This document shows positions 1 through 9,184 of a stretch of 64,000 nt of DNA, piece by piece; the stretch's first letter is position 1; the number at the start of each line of letters is the position of its first letter. Source of the stretch: SG8-41 sp036555615 (GTDB lineage Bacteria; Pseudomonadota; Gammaproteobacteria; Burkholderiales; SG8-41); assembly GCA_036555615.1 (NCBI GenBank), contig DATBKZ010000069.1, forward strand, positions 1-64,000. The letters are read 5' to 3'. The position numbers and the translations under genes are program-made. A model generated the notes under the pieces. That model did no database searches. It was not told where the DNA came from and saw only the letters and a program-made list of their open reading frames with translations.

Positions 1-802
1 CGGGGCGCGCCGCTGGAATCCAGATGTCGCAATCCACCCCGATCACGGCGTCGCGATCGAGCTTCTCGCCCTGCGGATAATCGCGCACGCCGCGGCCCTG
101 CTCCTTCAAGCGCGCGAGCGCGGCCACGTCGATGCCCCCCGCATCCGCAATCGTGCCCGTGCTGTCCGAGGCGGCGACGAGCTTCGCGCCGCGGCCGGCG
201 AGAAAGCGCGCGGCATGCTTGCCGACCGCGCCGAAACCCTGGATGGCGACGCGCGCGCCCTCCAGAGCGATCCCCGCGAACGGCGCCGCCGCTTCCGCGC
301 TGTGCAGCAGTCCCCACCCCGTGGCGCCGAGCTCGTCGAGCGGCAGGCCTCCGAGCGCGGCCGGCAGGCCCACCGCGCGGCCGATTTCATCCTGTATCCA
401 TGCCATGCAGGTCTCGTCGGTACCCATGTCGGGCCCGAAGATGTAGTCCGACTCGCCGCGCAGGGCATGGGCGAATGCTCGGATCAGGCGCTCCTTGCGC
501 TCGCGCGGGGCGCGGGGATCGCCCCACAGCACCGACTTTGCGCCGCCGTGCGCGAGCCCCGCGGCGGCATTCTTCAGAGTCATCGCGCGCGCGAGCCGCG
601 CGCACTCTCCAGCCGTGACATCGGCCGCCATTCGCAACCCGCCGATGGCGGGGCCGCACGCGACGTTGTCTACCACGAGCATTGCCTTGAGACCGAGGCC
701 GGGCTCGCGGACCTCGATCACCTTGGCCGGCCCGAGATCATCGCCGCCTGGAATGGCCCGCTCCTTGCGTCCCCCGCCCCGCCGCCTGACGCAGCGTTTC
801 AC
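1..802 (-). CDS. Glu/Leu/Phe/Val-type amino acid dehydrogenase, cut by window edge
   Basis: NAD(P)-dependent oxidative deamination of an L-amino acid, cytosolic. The frame shows KVIEVREPG, VACGPAIGGLRMAADVT, the glycine-rich substrate loop AHGGAKSVLWGDP with the family lysine, FGPDMGTDE and the Rossmann fingerprint VAIQGFGAVGKHAARF. It is still open at base 1 within DCDIWIPAARP, so about 267 residues are visible and perhaps 100 or more C-terminal residues are missing (inference from family length). No ATG opens this frame; the GTG used here is the best candidate and overlaps the upstream universal stress gene by 65 bases, which suggests coupled translation. It is the last visible gene of a lon-like/usp/dehydrogenase operon. 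The sequence does not settle glutamate versus leucine as substrate. Confidence 0.85.
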   Translation of the reverse strand, partial: MKRCVRRRGGGRKERAIPGGDDLGPAKVIEVREPGLGLKAMLVVDNVACGPAIGGLRMAADVTAGECARLARAMTLKNAAAGLAHGGAKSVLWGDPRAPRERKERLIRAFAHALRGESDYIFGPDMGTDETCMAWIQDEIGRAVGLPAALGGLPLDELGATGWGLLHSAEAAAPFAGIALEGARVAIQGFGAVGKHAARFLAGRGAKLVAASDSTGTIADAGGIDVAALARLKEQGRGVRDYPQGEKLDRDAVIGVDCDIWIPAARP

Positions 803-1316
803 CGACCCGCACCGCGTCGGCTCCCGCGAGCACGAGAACGCCGCCGCCCGCCTCCTCCAGCGCGGCGCGCAGCGCTTCCACGTCGCCCGCGCGGATGACG
901 CGGAAGCTCACGGCGGAGGGCACATCCGGCGGCGCCTCCAGGTTGGCGATCACGAGATCGGACTCCTCCGCGGCGGCGAGCAACTCGGCGGCCGGCACCC
1001 CGCGCACGACGCGGAACGACCACTGCACCCGGGTCGGACTGGCGACCGCTTCCAGCGCCTGCCGCGCTTCCTTCGCCAGCGCGCGGAGCGTGCGTTCCAT
1101 GCTCCCCACGTCGAGCGCGCGCCGGGTGGCCGATTCGAATCCCACCTCGCGCGCGAACGGCAGTCCCGCGAAATGCAGCAGGTCCTGGTTCTCGACGAAC
1201 AGACCGAGGAGCTCCGCCTGCATCTCTCCGGCCAGCTCAGCCGCGGCCTCGAGCAGCGCCCGGCTCTGCTGGAGGGGATCGAGACCCACGATGACGCGCC
1301 GGATTCTCTTCGTCAT
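738..1316 (-). CDS. universal stress protein (UspA-like)
   Basis: A 192-residue cytosolic Usp-fold protein. The N-terminus RRVIVGLDPLQQSRALLEAA is the typical first strand plus helix, followed by AELLGLFVEN. The middle (VPAAELLAAAEESDLVIANLE) resembles the Usp helix-strand that precedes the nucleotide loop. A clear G-x2-G-x9-G(S/T) ATP loop is not evident at the C-terminus, so nucleotide binding is doubtful. Its ATG overlaps the stop of the upstream lon-like gene (ATGA), and its 3' end overlaps the dehydrogenase, so the three genes form one transcription unit behind an FNR-type box. A role in survival under low oxygen is inferred from that context. Confidence 0.75.
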   Translation of the reverse strand: MTKRIRRVIVGLDPLQQSRALLEAAAELAGEMQAELLGLFVENQDLLHFAGLPFAREVGFESATRRALDVGSMERTLRALAKEARQALEAVASPTRVQWSFRVVRGVPAAELLAAAEESDLVIANLEAPPDVPSAVSFRVIRAGDVEALRAALEEAGGGVLVLAGADAVRVGETLRQAAGRGTQGAGHSRRR

Positions 1317-3820
1317 GGGCGCCGGTGGGGCCGCCGTCCTTTCGCCAGCGGTGGGGCCCCGAATGCGCGGGTGCGGTCGGCGAACTCGACGAGCCGCTGC
1401 TCAACCAGGAAGTTGATGGTGCCGGGAGGAAACTGTCCCGAGGCGCCGCGCTCGCCGGCCGGGACTCCGGTCAGGATCTCGATGCCTTGATCGACGGTGT
1501 CCACCGGGTAAATGTGGAACCGGCCCGCGGCGGCCGCCTCCACCACATCACGGCGCAGCATCAGGTTCTTCACGTTCGCCGACGGGATGAGCACTCCCTG
1601 CTCCCCGGTCAGGCCCCGCGAGCGGCAGATGTCGAAGAAGCCCTCGATCTTCTCGTTCACGCCGCCGATCGCCTGCACCGCGCCGTGCTGGTTCACCGAG
1701 CCGGTGACGGCGAGCGACTGGTTGAGGGGCGCATCCGCGAGCGCAGAGAGCAGCGCATAGAGCTCGGCGGAGGAGGCGCTGTCGCCCTCGACGCCACCGT
1801 AGCTCTGCTCGAACACCAGGCTCGCCGCGAGCGAGAGTGGCTTGTTCGCGGCGTAACGCCCGGAGAGGAAGCCCGAGAGGATCAGCACGCCCTTGGAGTG
1901 GATCGCGCCCCCCAGCTCGACCTCGCGCTCGATGTCGACCACCTTGCCGGCGCCCAGGCGCACGCGCGCGGTGATGCGATGCGGAATGCCGAAGGAGAAG
2001 CCCCCGAGCTGGGTGACCGAGAGCCCGTTGACCTGGCCCGCGCGGCTGCCGGTGGTGTCGATCAGCAGCCTTCCCCGCAGGATTTCCTCCTGCAGCCGGT
2101 CGCGCACGCGGTCGGCGCGCTCGACGCGCGCATCGAGGGCGCGCTGGACGTCCTCCGCACGGATGACTTTGCGTGAAGCCGTGGCGGCCCAGTAATCGGA
2201 TTCGCGCAGGAGATCGTTCAAGTCCCGCATCTGCATGGAGAGCTTTTCGGCGTCGCCGGCGTTGCGCGAGCCGTGCTCGATCACGCGCGCGACCGCCGCG
2301 GCGTCGAGCGGGCGCAGCTTCTCATGGCGCGCGATCGTGGCGATCAGGCGCGCGTAGAGGAGATCGGCCTCCGGCGCGCGCCCGATCTCCTCCTCGAAGT
2401 CCACCGCGACCTTGAACAGCTCGCTGAACTCCGGGTCGTAGGCATGCAGCAGGTAGTAGATGATGCGCGGCCCCACGACCACCAGCTTCACGTCGAGCGG
2501 GATCGGCTCGGGATCGAGCGAGACGGTGCTGATGAGCGAGAGCATCTGGCCGAGGGACTCGATGCGGATCTCGCGCGAGCGCAGCGCCCGTTTCAGCGCC
2601 TCCCAGGCGAGCGGCTGCGTCAGCACCTTGATCGCGTCGAGGATGAGATAGCCGCCGTTGGCGCGGTGGAGGCTCCCCGCCTTGATGAGCGTGAAGTCGG
2701 TCACCAGCGCGCCCATCTGCGAGATGTGCTCGATGCGCCCGACCAGATTGTCGTGCGTCGGATGGTCCTCGTACACGATTGGCGCGCCCGGTGTGCCGCC
2801 GTGCTCGATCAGGACGTTCACCTGGTAGCGGCGCAGGAACGACTCGCCGATTTCGGACACCGGCAGCGGCACGCCGAACAGCGTCGGCTGCTCCGCGTCC
2901 TTCGGCTGCCGGAAGACCTCGACATGGTCGAGCACGTCTTCCTGCATGCCCGTGAGGTACTCCAGCACGGAGGGAAGCTCGCCGTACTCGGCACGCATCT
3001 CCTCGATCAGACCGTTGACCACCGCGCGCGTGACCTGGCGGTTCAGCTCCCGGAGCTTGCGCTGCGCCTCGCGCCGCCATTTCGGCACGTCGTGAATGGC
3101 GCTCTCCAGCTCCTCCTGCAGCGTGGAAATGGCATGCTCCAGGCGCTGCTGCTCCGCCTCCGGCAGCCGGCGGAACTCGTCAGGATTCATCACGCTGTCG
3201 CCGGCCCGCGGCGCGAAGCCGAATCCGGCAGGCGTGCGCACCAGCGCGATGCCCTGCTGCTTGGCGCGCTCGCCGATGGCGCCCACCGCCTCGTCCTGGC
3301 GCTCGCTGAACTCGGTCTCGATCTCCTTCTGTTTGGCGCGATACTCGGTGGACTCGAACGCGGCGGGAATGCCGGCCCGCAGGTCCTCCACCAGGCGCGC
3401 CATGTCCTCCTTGAACCGGATTGCGCGCCCCGCAGGCAGCGCGATCGCGCGCGGCTTGTGCGGCGTGGCGAAGTTGTACACGTAGCACCAGTCCGAGGGC
3501 GCCTCGCGCTGGGGCACCTGGCGCTCCAGATAGCGGCGGACGATCGTGTGGCGGCCGAGGCCCTCCGGGCCCATCGCGAACATGTTGTAGCCGTCGCGCC
3601 CCATGCCGACGCCAAACTCGATCGCGTTCACCGCGCGCGCCTGGCCGAGGACCTGGGCGAGATCTTCCAGGTCGTCGGTCGTCTTGAACTTGAACTGGCC
3701 CGGGTCGCAGCGGCGGCACAGATCGGCCGCGGCAAGCGGGCGGGTCGTTCCGGATTTGTGGTTGCTCAGGTCCATCGAGAATGCCGCCGCCGGGTTCTCT
3801 GGCGGATCCGCCGCCGACAT
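1313..3820 (-). CDS. Lon-family AAA protease of the LonC/YcbZ type
   Basis: An 835-residue cytosolic serine-lysine protease. The C-terminal Lon peptidase has GDSAS with the nucleophile near Ser681 and GGVNEK with the general base near Lys724, 43 residues apart as in E. coli Lon. The N-terminal AAA region begins LCRRCDPGQFKFKTTDDLEDL, typical of the AAA_32 group. Its Walker A position reads GPEGLGRHT (residues 84-92), without the lysine, and the Walker B-like stretch is GGYLILDA, as in LonC/YcbZ-type proteins that may not hydrolyse ATP. The start is uncertain: a second ATG at 3775 (MDLSNHK) fits better if the predicted FNR-type promoter is real, because that promoter would start transcription close to 3820. 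First gene of an operon with usp and the dehydrogenase. Confidence 0.88.
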   Translation of the reverse strand: MSAADPPENPAAAFSMDLSNHKSGTTRPLAAADLCRRCDPGQFKFKTTDDLEDLAQVLGQARAVNAIEFGVGMGRDGYNMFAMGPEGLGRHTIVRRYLERQVPQREAPSDWCYVYNFATPHKPRAIALPAGRAIRFKEDMARLVEDLRAGIPAAFESTEYRAKQKEIETEFSERQDEAVGAIGERAKQQGIALVRTPAGFGFAPRAGDSVMNPDEFRRLPEAEQQRLEHAISTLQEELESAIHDVPKWRREAQRKLRELNRQVTRAVVNGLIEEMRAEYGELPSVLEYLTGMQEDVLDHVEVFRQPKDAEQPTLFGVPLPVSEIGESFLRRYQVNVLIEHGGTPGAPIVYEDHPTHDNLVGRIEHISQMGALVTDFTLIKAGSLHRANGGYLILDAIKVLTQPLAWEALKRALRSREIRIESLGQMLSLISTVSLDPEPIPLDVKLVVVGPRIIYYLLHAYDPEFSELFKVAVDFEEEIGRAPEADLLYARLIATIARHEKLRPLDAAAVARVIEHGSRNAGDAEKLSMQMRDLNDLLRESDYWAATASRKVIRAEDVQRALDARVERADRVRDRLQEEILRGRLLIDTTGSRAGQVNGLSVTQLGGFSFGIPHRITARVRLGAGKVVDIEREVELGGAIHSKGVLILSGFLSGRYAANKPLSLAASLVFEQSYGGVEGDSASSAELYALLSALADAPLNQSLAVTGSVNQHGAVQAIGGVNEKIEGFFDICRSRGLTGEQGVLIPSANVKNLMLRRDVVEAAAAGRFHIYPVDTVDQGIEILTGVPAGERGASGQFPPGTINFLVEQRLVEFADRTRAFGAPPLAKGRRPHRRP

Positions 3821-3825
3821 TATGC

Positions 3826-3866
3826 AGCCTAATGCCCGCCGGCGGCGGCGGCTTGATTCAGATCAA
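3826..3866 (-). promoter_or_regulatory. FNR-type box and -10 upstream of the lon-like operon
   Basis: A perfect palindrome TTGAT-TCAG-ATCAA lies at 3853-3866, overlapping the stop codon of the PaaK-like gene upstream. A weak -10 (TAGGCT, 3826-3831) has its upstream edge 28.5 bases from the box centre, close to class II FNR geometry. An alternative -10, CATAAT at 3819-3824, overlaps the annotated ATG. The regulator is not in the window. Confidence 0.7.
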
Positions 3867-5297
3867 CCTCAGCACGCGCCGGAGCTTGCCGCTGCGCTCG
3901 CCTCGCACCAGCGGCCCCGGCTCGAAGCGCAGTTGAACCGCCGGCAGATCCTGCGCATCGAGATAGCGGCGCAAGGCGTGCTCCATCTTGTGCCACAACG
4001 GCGCAGCGCTCGTCCCGCGCGGCGTCTGAAGGCGGATGTTCAACACGTCAGGCGCGGTCTGGACGATCTGGAACTGATGCGCGCCGGCGTGCTCCTCCAC
4101 CACGGTCGTCAGCGCCAGCGGCAGCAGCTCGACGCGCCGTCCATTTGCGTCTGTAAGTTCGAGCACGTCGTCGCATCTGCCCTCCACGCGCAGCGTCGGG
4201 AATGGCGCCCCGCACTCGCAGGGCTCCGCATCCAGCGCAATGCTGTCTCCGATATCGACGCGGATGAGCGGCTGGACGCGGTTCACCAGATTGGTGAGGA
4301 GTGCCGTATGCGACGGCTCGCCGGGCGCCACCGGCCGATAATGCCGGTCCACCGGCTCGAGCAATGCCCAGTCCGAATTCACGTGCAGGCGGCCGCGCTC
4401 GCACTCGCAGGCGATGCTCATGCATTCTGAGGCGGCGTATTCCTCGAGGACCCTGCACTGAAAAGCCGCGCGGATTTCCGCGCGGCAGGCCGCCGACAGC
4501 GTCTCGCCCCCGAGCCAGATCATTGCGGGCGCGATCCGGAGCCGGCCCGCGCGCTGCTCCGCGGCGAGTAGGCTTGCGCAGGAGGGGTAGGTCGCCATGG
4601 AGGAGGGCTGATATGCGTTGAGCGCCTCGACCAGCCGGGCAAGGGGCTCGAGGATCGAGAACACCCGCAGGCGGTCGGCGAGCGCCGGCGCGGCAAGGCG
4701 CATCCGCTCCACGGACGCGACGCCGGCGAAGTGGCCGCCGGTGGCAGCGACCATCGCGTAGCGCCCGCCGCCGAACAGCAGGCCCCCGAGGAAGCCCGGC
4801 GCGAGCAGCCCGCGCCCGAGGCGCAGCATCTCGAGCGCGTCGTACACCGCGAGCGCCAGCCCGTCGTGGACGAACACCCCCGGCTCCCCGGTGGTTCCCG
4901 AGCTTGTCCACACCGCGTAGCGGCCGAGATAAAGCCGCCCGGCGCGCGCGGGATCGAAGATAAAGTCGCTCACCGTATCGAGCGTGACGTCGGGGTCGGT
5001 GACCCAGTCGTCGAATCGCTGCATGAGCGCCCTGCGCGTCACGGGCGGCGCCTCGCGCGGCTCGAAGCCCGCCTGGGGCAGCGCGCGGAGGTGCTCCGCG
5101 TAGAAGGCCGAGCGCTCGCGGGCAAAGCGCACGATGTCGGCAAAGCGCCGCGCCGTGCGCGCAGCGATTTCTTCTCGCCCCGCCGCGGCCGCGAGCCAGA
5201 TGTCCGACGCGACGGGCGCAAGGCTCCAGTAGGCAAGCCACGCAAAGGGATCGCCCGCGGCCGGGACGAGAGTCGATTGCCGACCGGCCCGCGTCAC
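3858..5297 (-). CDS. adenylate-forming enzyme, phenylacetate-CoA ligase (PaaK)-like
   Basis: A 479-residue protein of the ANL superfamily, closest in style to PaaK/coenzyme F390 synthetase proteins; it would adenylate a carboxylate and probably make a CoA thioester. Visible motifs are the phosphate-binding loop TSSGTTGEPGVF (about residues 105-120), WLGGETLS, the acyl-adenylate region EEYAASECMSIACEC and, near the C-terminus, VEGRCDDVLEL, where the conserved aspartate sits. The start is GTG, overlapping the stop of the P-type ATPase gene (GTGA), so it is the last gene of the phaC-ald-ATPase operon. The natural substrate cannot be read from sequence; acetate/propionate or an aromatic acid are both possible. 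An in-frame extension upstream into the ATPase gene is spurious. Confidence 0.75.
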   Translation of the reverse strand: MTRAGRQSTLVPAAGDPFAWLAYWSLAPVASDIWLAAAAGREEIAARTARRFADIVRFARERSAFYAEHLRALPQAGFEPREAPPVTRRALMQRFDDWVTDPDVTLDTVSDFIFDPARAGRLYLGRYAVWTSSGTTGEPGVFVHDGLALAVYDALEMLRLGRGLLAPGFLGGLLFGGGRYAMVAATGGHFAGVASVERMRLAAPALADRLRVFSILEPLARLVEALNAYQPSSMATYPSCASLLAAEQRAGRLRIAPAMIWLGGETLSAACRAEIRAAFQCRVLEEYAASECMSIACECERGRLHVNSDWALLEPVDRHYRPVAPGEPSHTALLTNLVNRVQPLIRVDIGDSIALDAEPCECGAPFPTLRVEGRCDDVLELTDANGRRVELLPLALTTVVEEHAGAHQFQIVQTAPDVLNIRLQTPRGTSAAPLWHKMEHALRRYLDAQDLPAVQLRFEPGPLVRGERSGKLRRVLRLI

Positions 5298-7981
5298 GGC
5301 CTGCGCTTCCCGGCGCGCGCCGCGCGCCGGCGCCGCACGAACGCCTTGCGCGCCTCTTCCATAGCCAGCATCGCCGCGGCGAACGGCAGAACGAACATCC
5401 AGACCTCCGCGCCGAGCGGCGCGGTGCCGAACACGAGATTGCCCAACGGGGTGTACACGATCGCGAAGATCAACGCCAGCTCGATGGCGATGCCCCAGAG
5501 CAGGAGCGAATTGCTGCCGAACGCGAAAGCAAACGCGGAGGCGCGCGGGTGCCGGCACAGAAAGACATTCACGACCTGCGTCACCACGATCGCGGCGAGG
5601 CACGCGGTGGTTGCCTGCAGGTAGAGCGGCTCGGTCTTTGCGAGCGCTTCGCCGTAGCTCCAGCCACCGAGGCCGAGCACGAAAAAGAACGCCGCCATCG
5701 CCGCGGCCGCCTCGATGACGCCCAGGAAGAGGTATGCGCGCGCCAGCAGCGGCCCGTCGAGCAGGCGCGCGGACCGCGGGCGCGGCGGCTCCCGCATCGT
5801 GGCGGGGTCCGGCTTCTCCGCGCCGAGCGCCAGCGCGGGAACCATGTCGGTGCCGAGGTCCACGGCCAGGATCTGGATGATGGTGAGCGGCAGCGGGATC
5901 CGGAACACCACGAACGCGAGGTACGGCACGATCTCCGGGATATTGGAGGAGAGGATGTAGGTGAGAAACTTGCGGATGTTCTGGTAGACCGACCGCCCCT
6001 CCTCGATCGCGTTCACGATGCTCGCAAAATTGTCGTCGAGCAGGATCATGTCCGCCGCCTCGCGCGCGACATCCGTGCCGGTGACGCCCATCGCGATGCC
6101 GATGTCGGCGCGCCTGAGCGCCGGCGCATCGTTGACGCCGTCGCCGGTCACCGCGACGACGTGCTGCTTGCGCTGGAGCGCCTCGACGATGCGCAGCTTC
6201 TGGTCCGCCGTCACCCGGGCGAACAGGACCTCGGGCGTATCGAGCGCGAGCTGGAGCTGCGTGTCGGTGAGGCGGCGCAGTGCATCGCCCAGCATCACCA
6301 CCGGGTCGCGTGCAAGACCGATCTCCCGCGCGATCGCGCGCGCCGTGTGCGGGTGATCGCCCGTCACCATGATCACCCTGATGCCGGCTGCGCGGCATTT
6401 CTCGATTGCGACCGGCACTTCGGGCCGCGGAGGGTCCTCGAGCCCGATCAACCCGGCGAGGAGGAGATCCTCTTCCCAGCGCTCGCGCGGGGCAGCCGCG
6501 GCCAGCGCGCGCGAGGCGAAGGCCAGCACCCGCAGCCCCGCCGCCGCCATTTCCTCCTGTGCCCTGACGTATTGCGCGCGGTCCCCTTCGGTGAGCGCCC
6601 GGATGCCCTCGGCGGCAAGCACGTCGCGGCAAAGCGGCAGCACGGCTTCCGGCGCCCCCTTGCAGTAGAGCACCCGCCCGGACGGGCCGTCGTGAACGGT
6701 GGACATGCGCCGGCGATCGGCGTCGAACGGCACTTCGTCCACGCGCACGTGCCGCGCGACCGTTCCTGCGCGTTCGGCCATCTCCACGAGCGCGACCTCC
6801 ATCGGGTCGCCGAGCCAGCGCGGCGCGTTGTTTTCGGTCACCCGGCGCACGTTGTGGCAGAGCGCCGCCGCCTCGAACAGCGCGGCATGCCTCGCCACCG
6901 CGGCGGGCTCCATCTGCGCGGGATCCCTCAACCCGTCGCTCACGAACACGCGTTTCACGCTCATGCGATTCTCGGTGAGCGTCCCGGTCTTGTCCGTGCA
7001 GATGACCGTCGCGGCGCCCAGCGCCTCGACCGCGGGCAGATGCCGGATGAGCGCCTTGCGCCGCGCCATGCGCTGCGTCGCCATCGCGAGCGACAGCGTG
7101 ACCGTCGGGAGCAGGCCCTCCGGCACGTTGGCAACGATGATGCCGATGGCAAAAATGAAGTTCTCCCAGAACGCGAGCCCAAGCAGCCGCCCGACAAGGA
7201 AGAACACGACGCCGAGCGCGGTCGCGAGCACCGCCACGAGGCGTGACAGGCGCGCGATCTCGCGCTGCAAGGGCGAGGCCGGCTCGTCGCCCGCCTGGGT
7301 GAGGCGCGCGATCTTTCCGAACTCGGTGTGCATTCCGGTCGCGAACACGAGCGCCCGTCCCTCCCCCGCGACGACCGTGCTGCCCGCCAGCAGCAGGTTG
7401 GGCGCACGCAACAGGTCGTCCTCGGTGGTGGCTGCGGCAGTGCGCGCCTTCGGCAGCGATTCGCCGGTAATGGTGGCGAGGTTCACGCGCACGGCAAACG
7501 CCCCGATCAGGCGGCAATCGGCCGGCACGCTCGCGCCCTCGCCCACCAGAATCACATCGCCCGGTACCAGCGCTTCCGCCGGCAGCAGGCATGCTGCGCC
7601 GTCGCGCAGCGCCGTGACCTGGTGCGGCAGCAACCGCTTCAGCGCCGCGATCGCGCGCTCCGCGCGATACTCCTGCCAGAAGGAGAACGCCCCGTTCACG
7701 GCGATGACGCCGACGATCGCCCAGCCGAGCGTCGCCATGCCGAGCGCCGGATCGTAGAAATCCGCGACGAAGGCGAGCGCCGCCGCCAGCCACAGGATCA
7801 GCGCGAAGAAATGGATGAATTCGCGCAGGAAGCGCAGCGCGAGCGGCTCGCCTTTCTTCTCCTCGACGCGGTTCGGGCCGTACTCGGCAAGCCGGCGCTG
7901 CCCCTCGTCTGCGGCGAGCCCGCCCGCGTGGCTGCGCAGGCTGGCAATGGCCTCATCCGGCGTGAGGTGCGTGATGCGCAT
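5294..7981 (-). CDS. P-type cation ATPase with Na,K-ATPase-like (P2C) ion-site residues
   Basis: An 895-residue inner-membrane pump. It has the N-terminal cation ATPase domain (LTPDEAIASL), TGES at 172-175, the phosphorylation motif DKTGTLTEN with Asp330, KGAPE, and the hinge TGDGVNDAP. The transport segments are unlike Ca2+ pumps: TM4 reads NVPEGLL (Glu288), TM5 TYILSSNIPEIVPY (Tyr675, Asn680, Glu683) and TM6 AVDLGTDMVPA (Asp708, Asp712). These match the monovalent-cation site of Na,K-ATPase (Tyr771, Asn776, Glu779, Asp804, Asp808), so Na+, K+ or H+ is more likely than Ca2+ (inference from family knowledge). No beta subunit gene is nearby. It lies between ald and the PaaK-like gene in one operon: ald ends 10 bases upstream and the next gene overlaps by 4. 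Confidence 0.9.
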   Translation of the reverse strand: MRITHLTPDEAIASLRSHAGGLAADEGQRRLAEYGPNRVEEKKGEPLALRFLREFIHFFALILWLAAALAFVADFYDPALGMATLGWAIVGVIAVNGAFSFWQEYRAERAIAALKRLLPHQVTALRDGAACLLPAEALVPGDVILVGEGASVPADCRLIGAFAVRVNLATITGESLPKARTAAATTEDDLLRAPNLLLAGSTVVAGEGRALVFATGMHTEFGKIARLTQAGDEPASPLQREIARLSRLVAVLATALGVVFFLVGRLLGLAFWENFIFAIGIIVANVPEGLLPTVTLSLAMATQRMARRKALIRHLPAVEALGAATVICTDKTGTLTENRMSVKRVFVSDGLRDPAQMEPAAVARHAALFEAAALCHNVRRVTENNAPRWLGDPMEVALVEMAERAGTVARHVRVDEVPFDADRRRMSTVHDGPSGRVLYCKGAPEAVLPLCRDVLAAEGIRALTEGDRAQYVRAQEEMAAAGLRVLAFASRALAAAAPRERWEEDLLLAGLIGLEDPPRPEVPVAIEKCRAAGIRVIMVTGDHPHTARAIAREIGLARDPVVMLGDALRRLTDTQLQLALDTPEVLFARVTADQKLRIVEALQRKQHVVAVTGDGVNDAPALRRADIGIAMGVTGTDVAREAADMILLDDNFASIVNAIEEGRSVYQNIRKFLTYILSSNIPEIVPYLAFVVFRIPLPLTIIQILAVDLGTDMVPALALGAEKPDPATMREPPRPRSARLLDGPLLARAYLFLGVIEAAAAMAAFFFVLGLGGWSYGEALAKTEPLYLQATTACLAAIVVTQVVNVFLCRHPRASAFAFAFGSNSLLLWGIAIELALIFAIVYTPLGNLVFGTAPLGAEVWMFVLPFAAAMLAMEEARKAFVRRRRAARAGKRRP

Positions 7982-7991
7982 GGGCGCGGCG

Positions 7992-9110
<1,119 letters not shown>

Positions 9111-9119
9111 GAGTGTTTC

Positions 9120-9180
9120 CGTCATTCCCGCGGAGGCGGGTATCCCCTTCCCCCCTTGCGGGGGAAGGTAGGATGGGGGG
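9120..9180. repeat. 60-bp palindromic repeat, copy 1 (inverse of 44144-44202)
   Basis: The segment starts CGTCATTCCCGCGGAGGCGG, continues with a hairpin built on CCTTCCCCC/GGGGGAAGG and ends GGTAGGATGGGGGG. A near-identical copy occurs in reverse orientation at 44144-44202, differing mainly in the hairpin loop. It sits between phaC and ald, where the hairpin could attenuate transcription or shape mRNA decay (inference). Confidence 0.8.
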
Positions 9181-9184
9181 TCCG

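Noticed and set aside
2273..3832. A 519-codon plus-strand frame opposite the lon-like gene
   Set aside because: No recognisable domain and shadow-like His/Arg/Leu bias; the minus strand encodes the Lon active site.
3858..7793. A 1311-codon open frame spanning two genes on the minus strand
   Set aside because: Only its last third (PaaK-like) has family motifs; the rest is antisense-free shadow of the P-type ATPase in another frame, rich in Arg/Ala/Gly.
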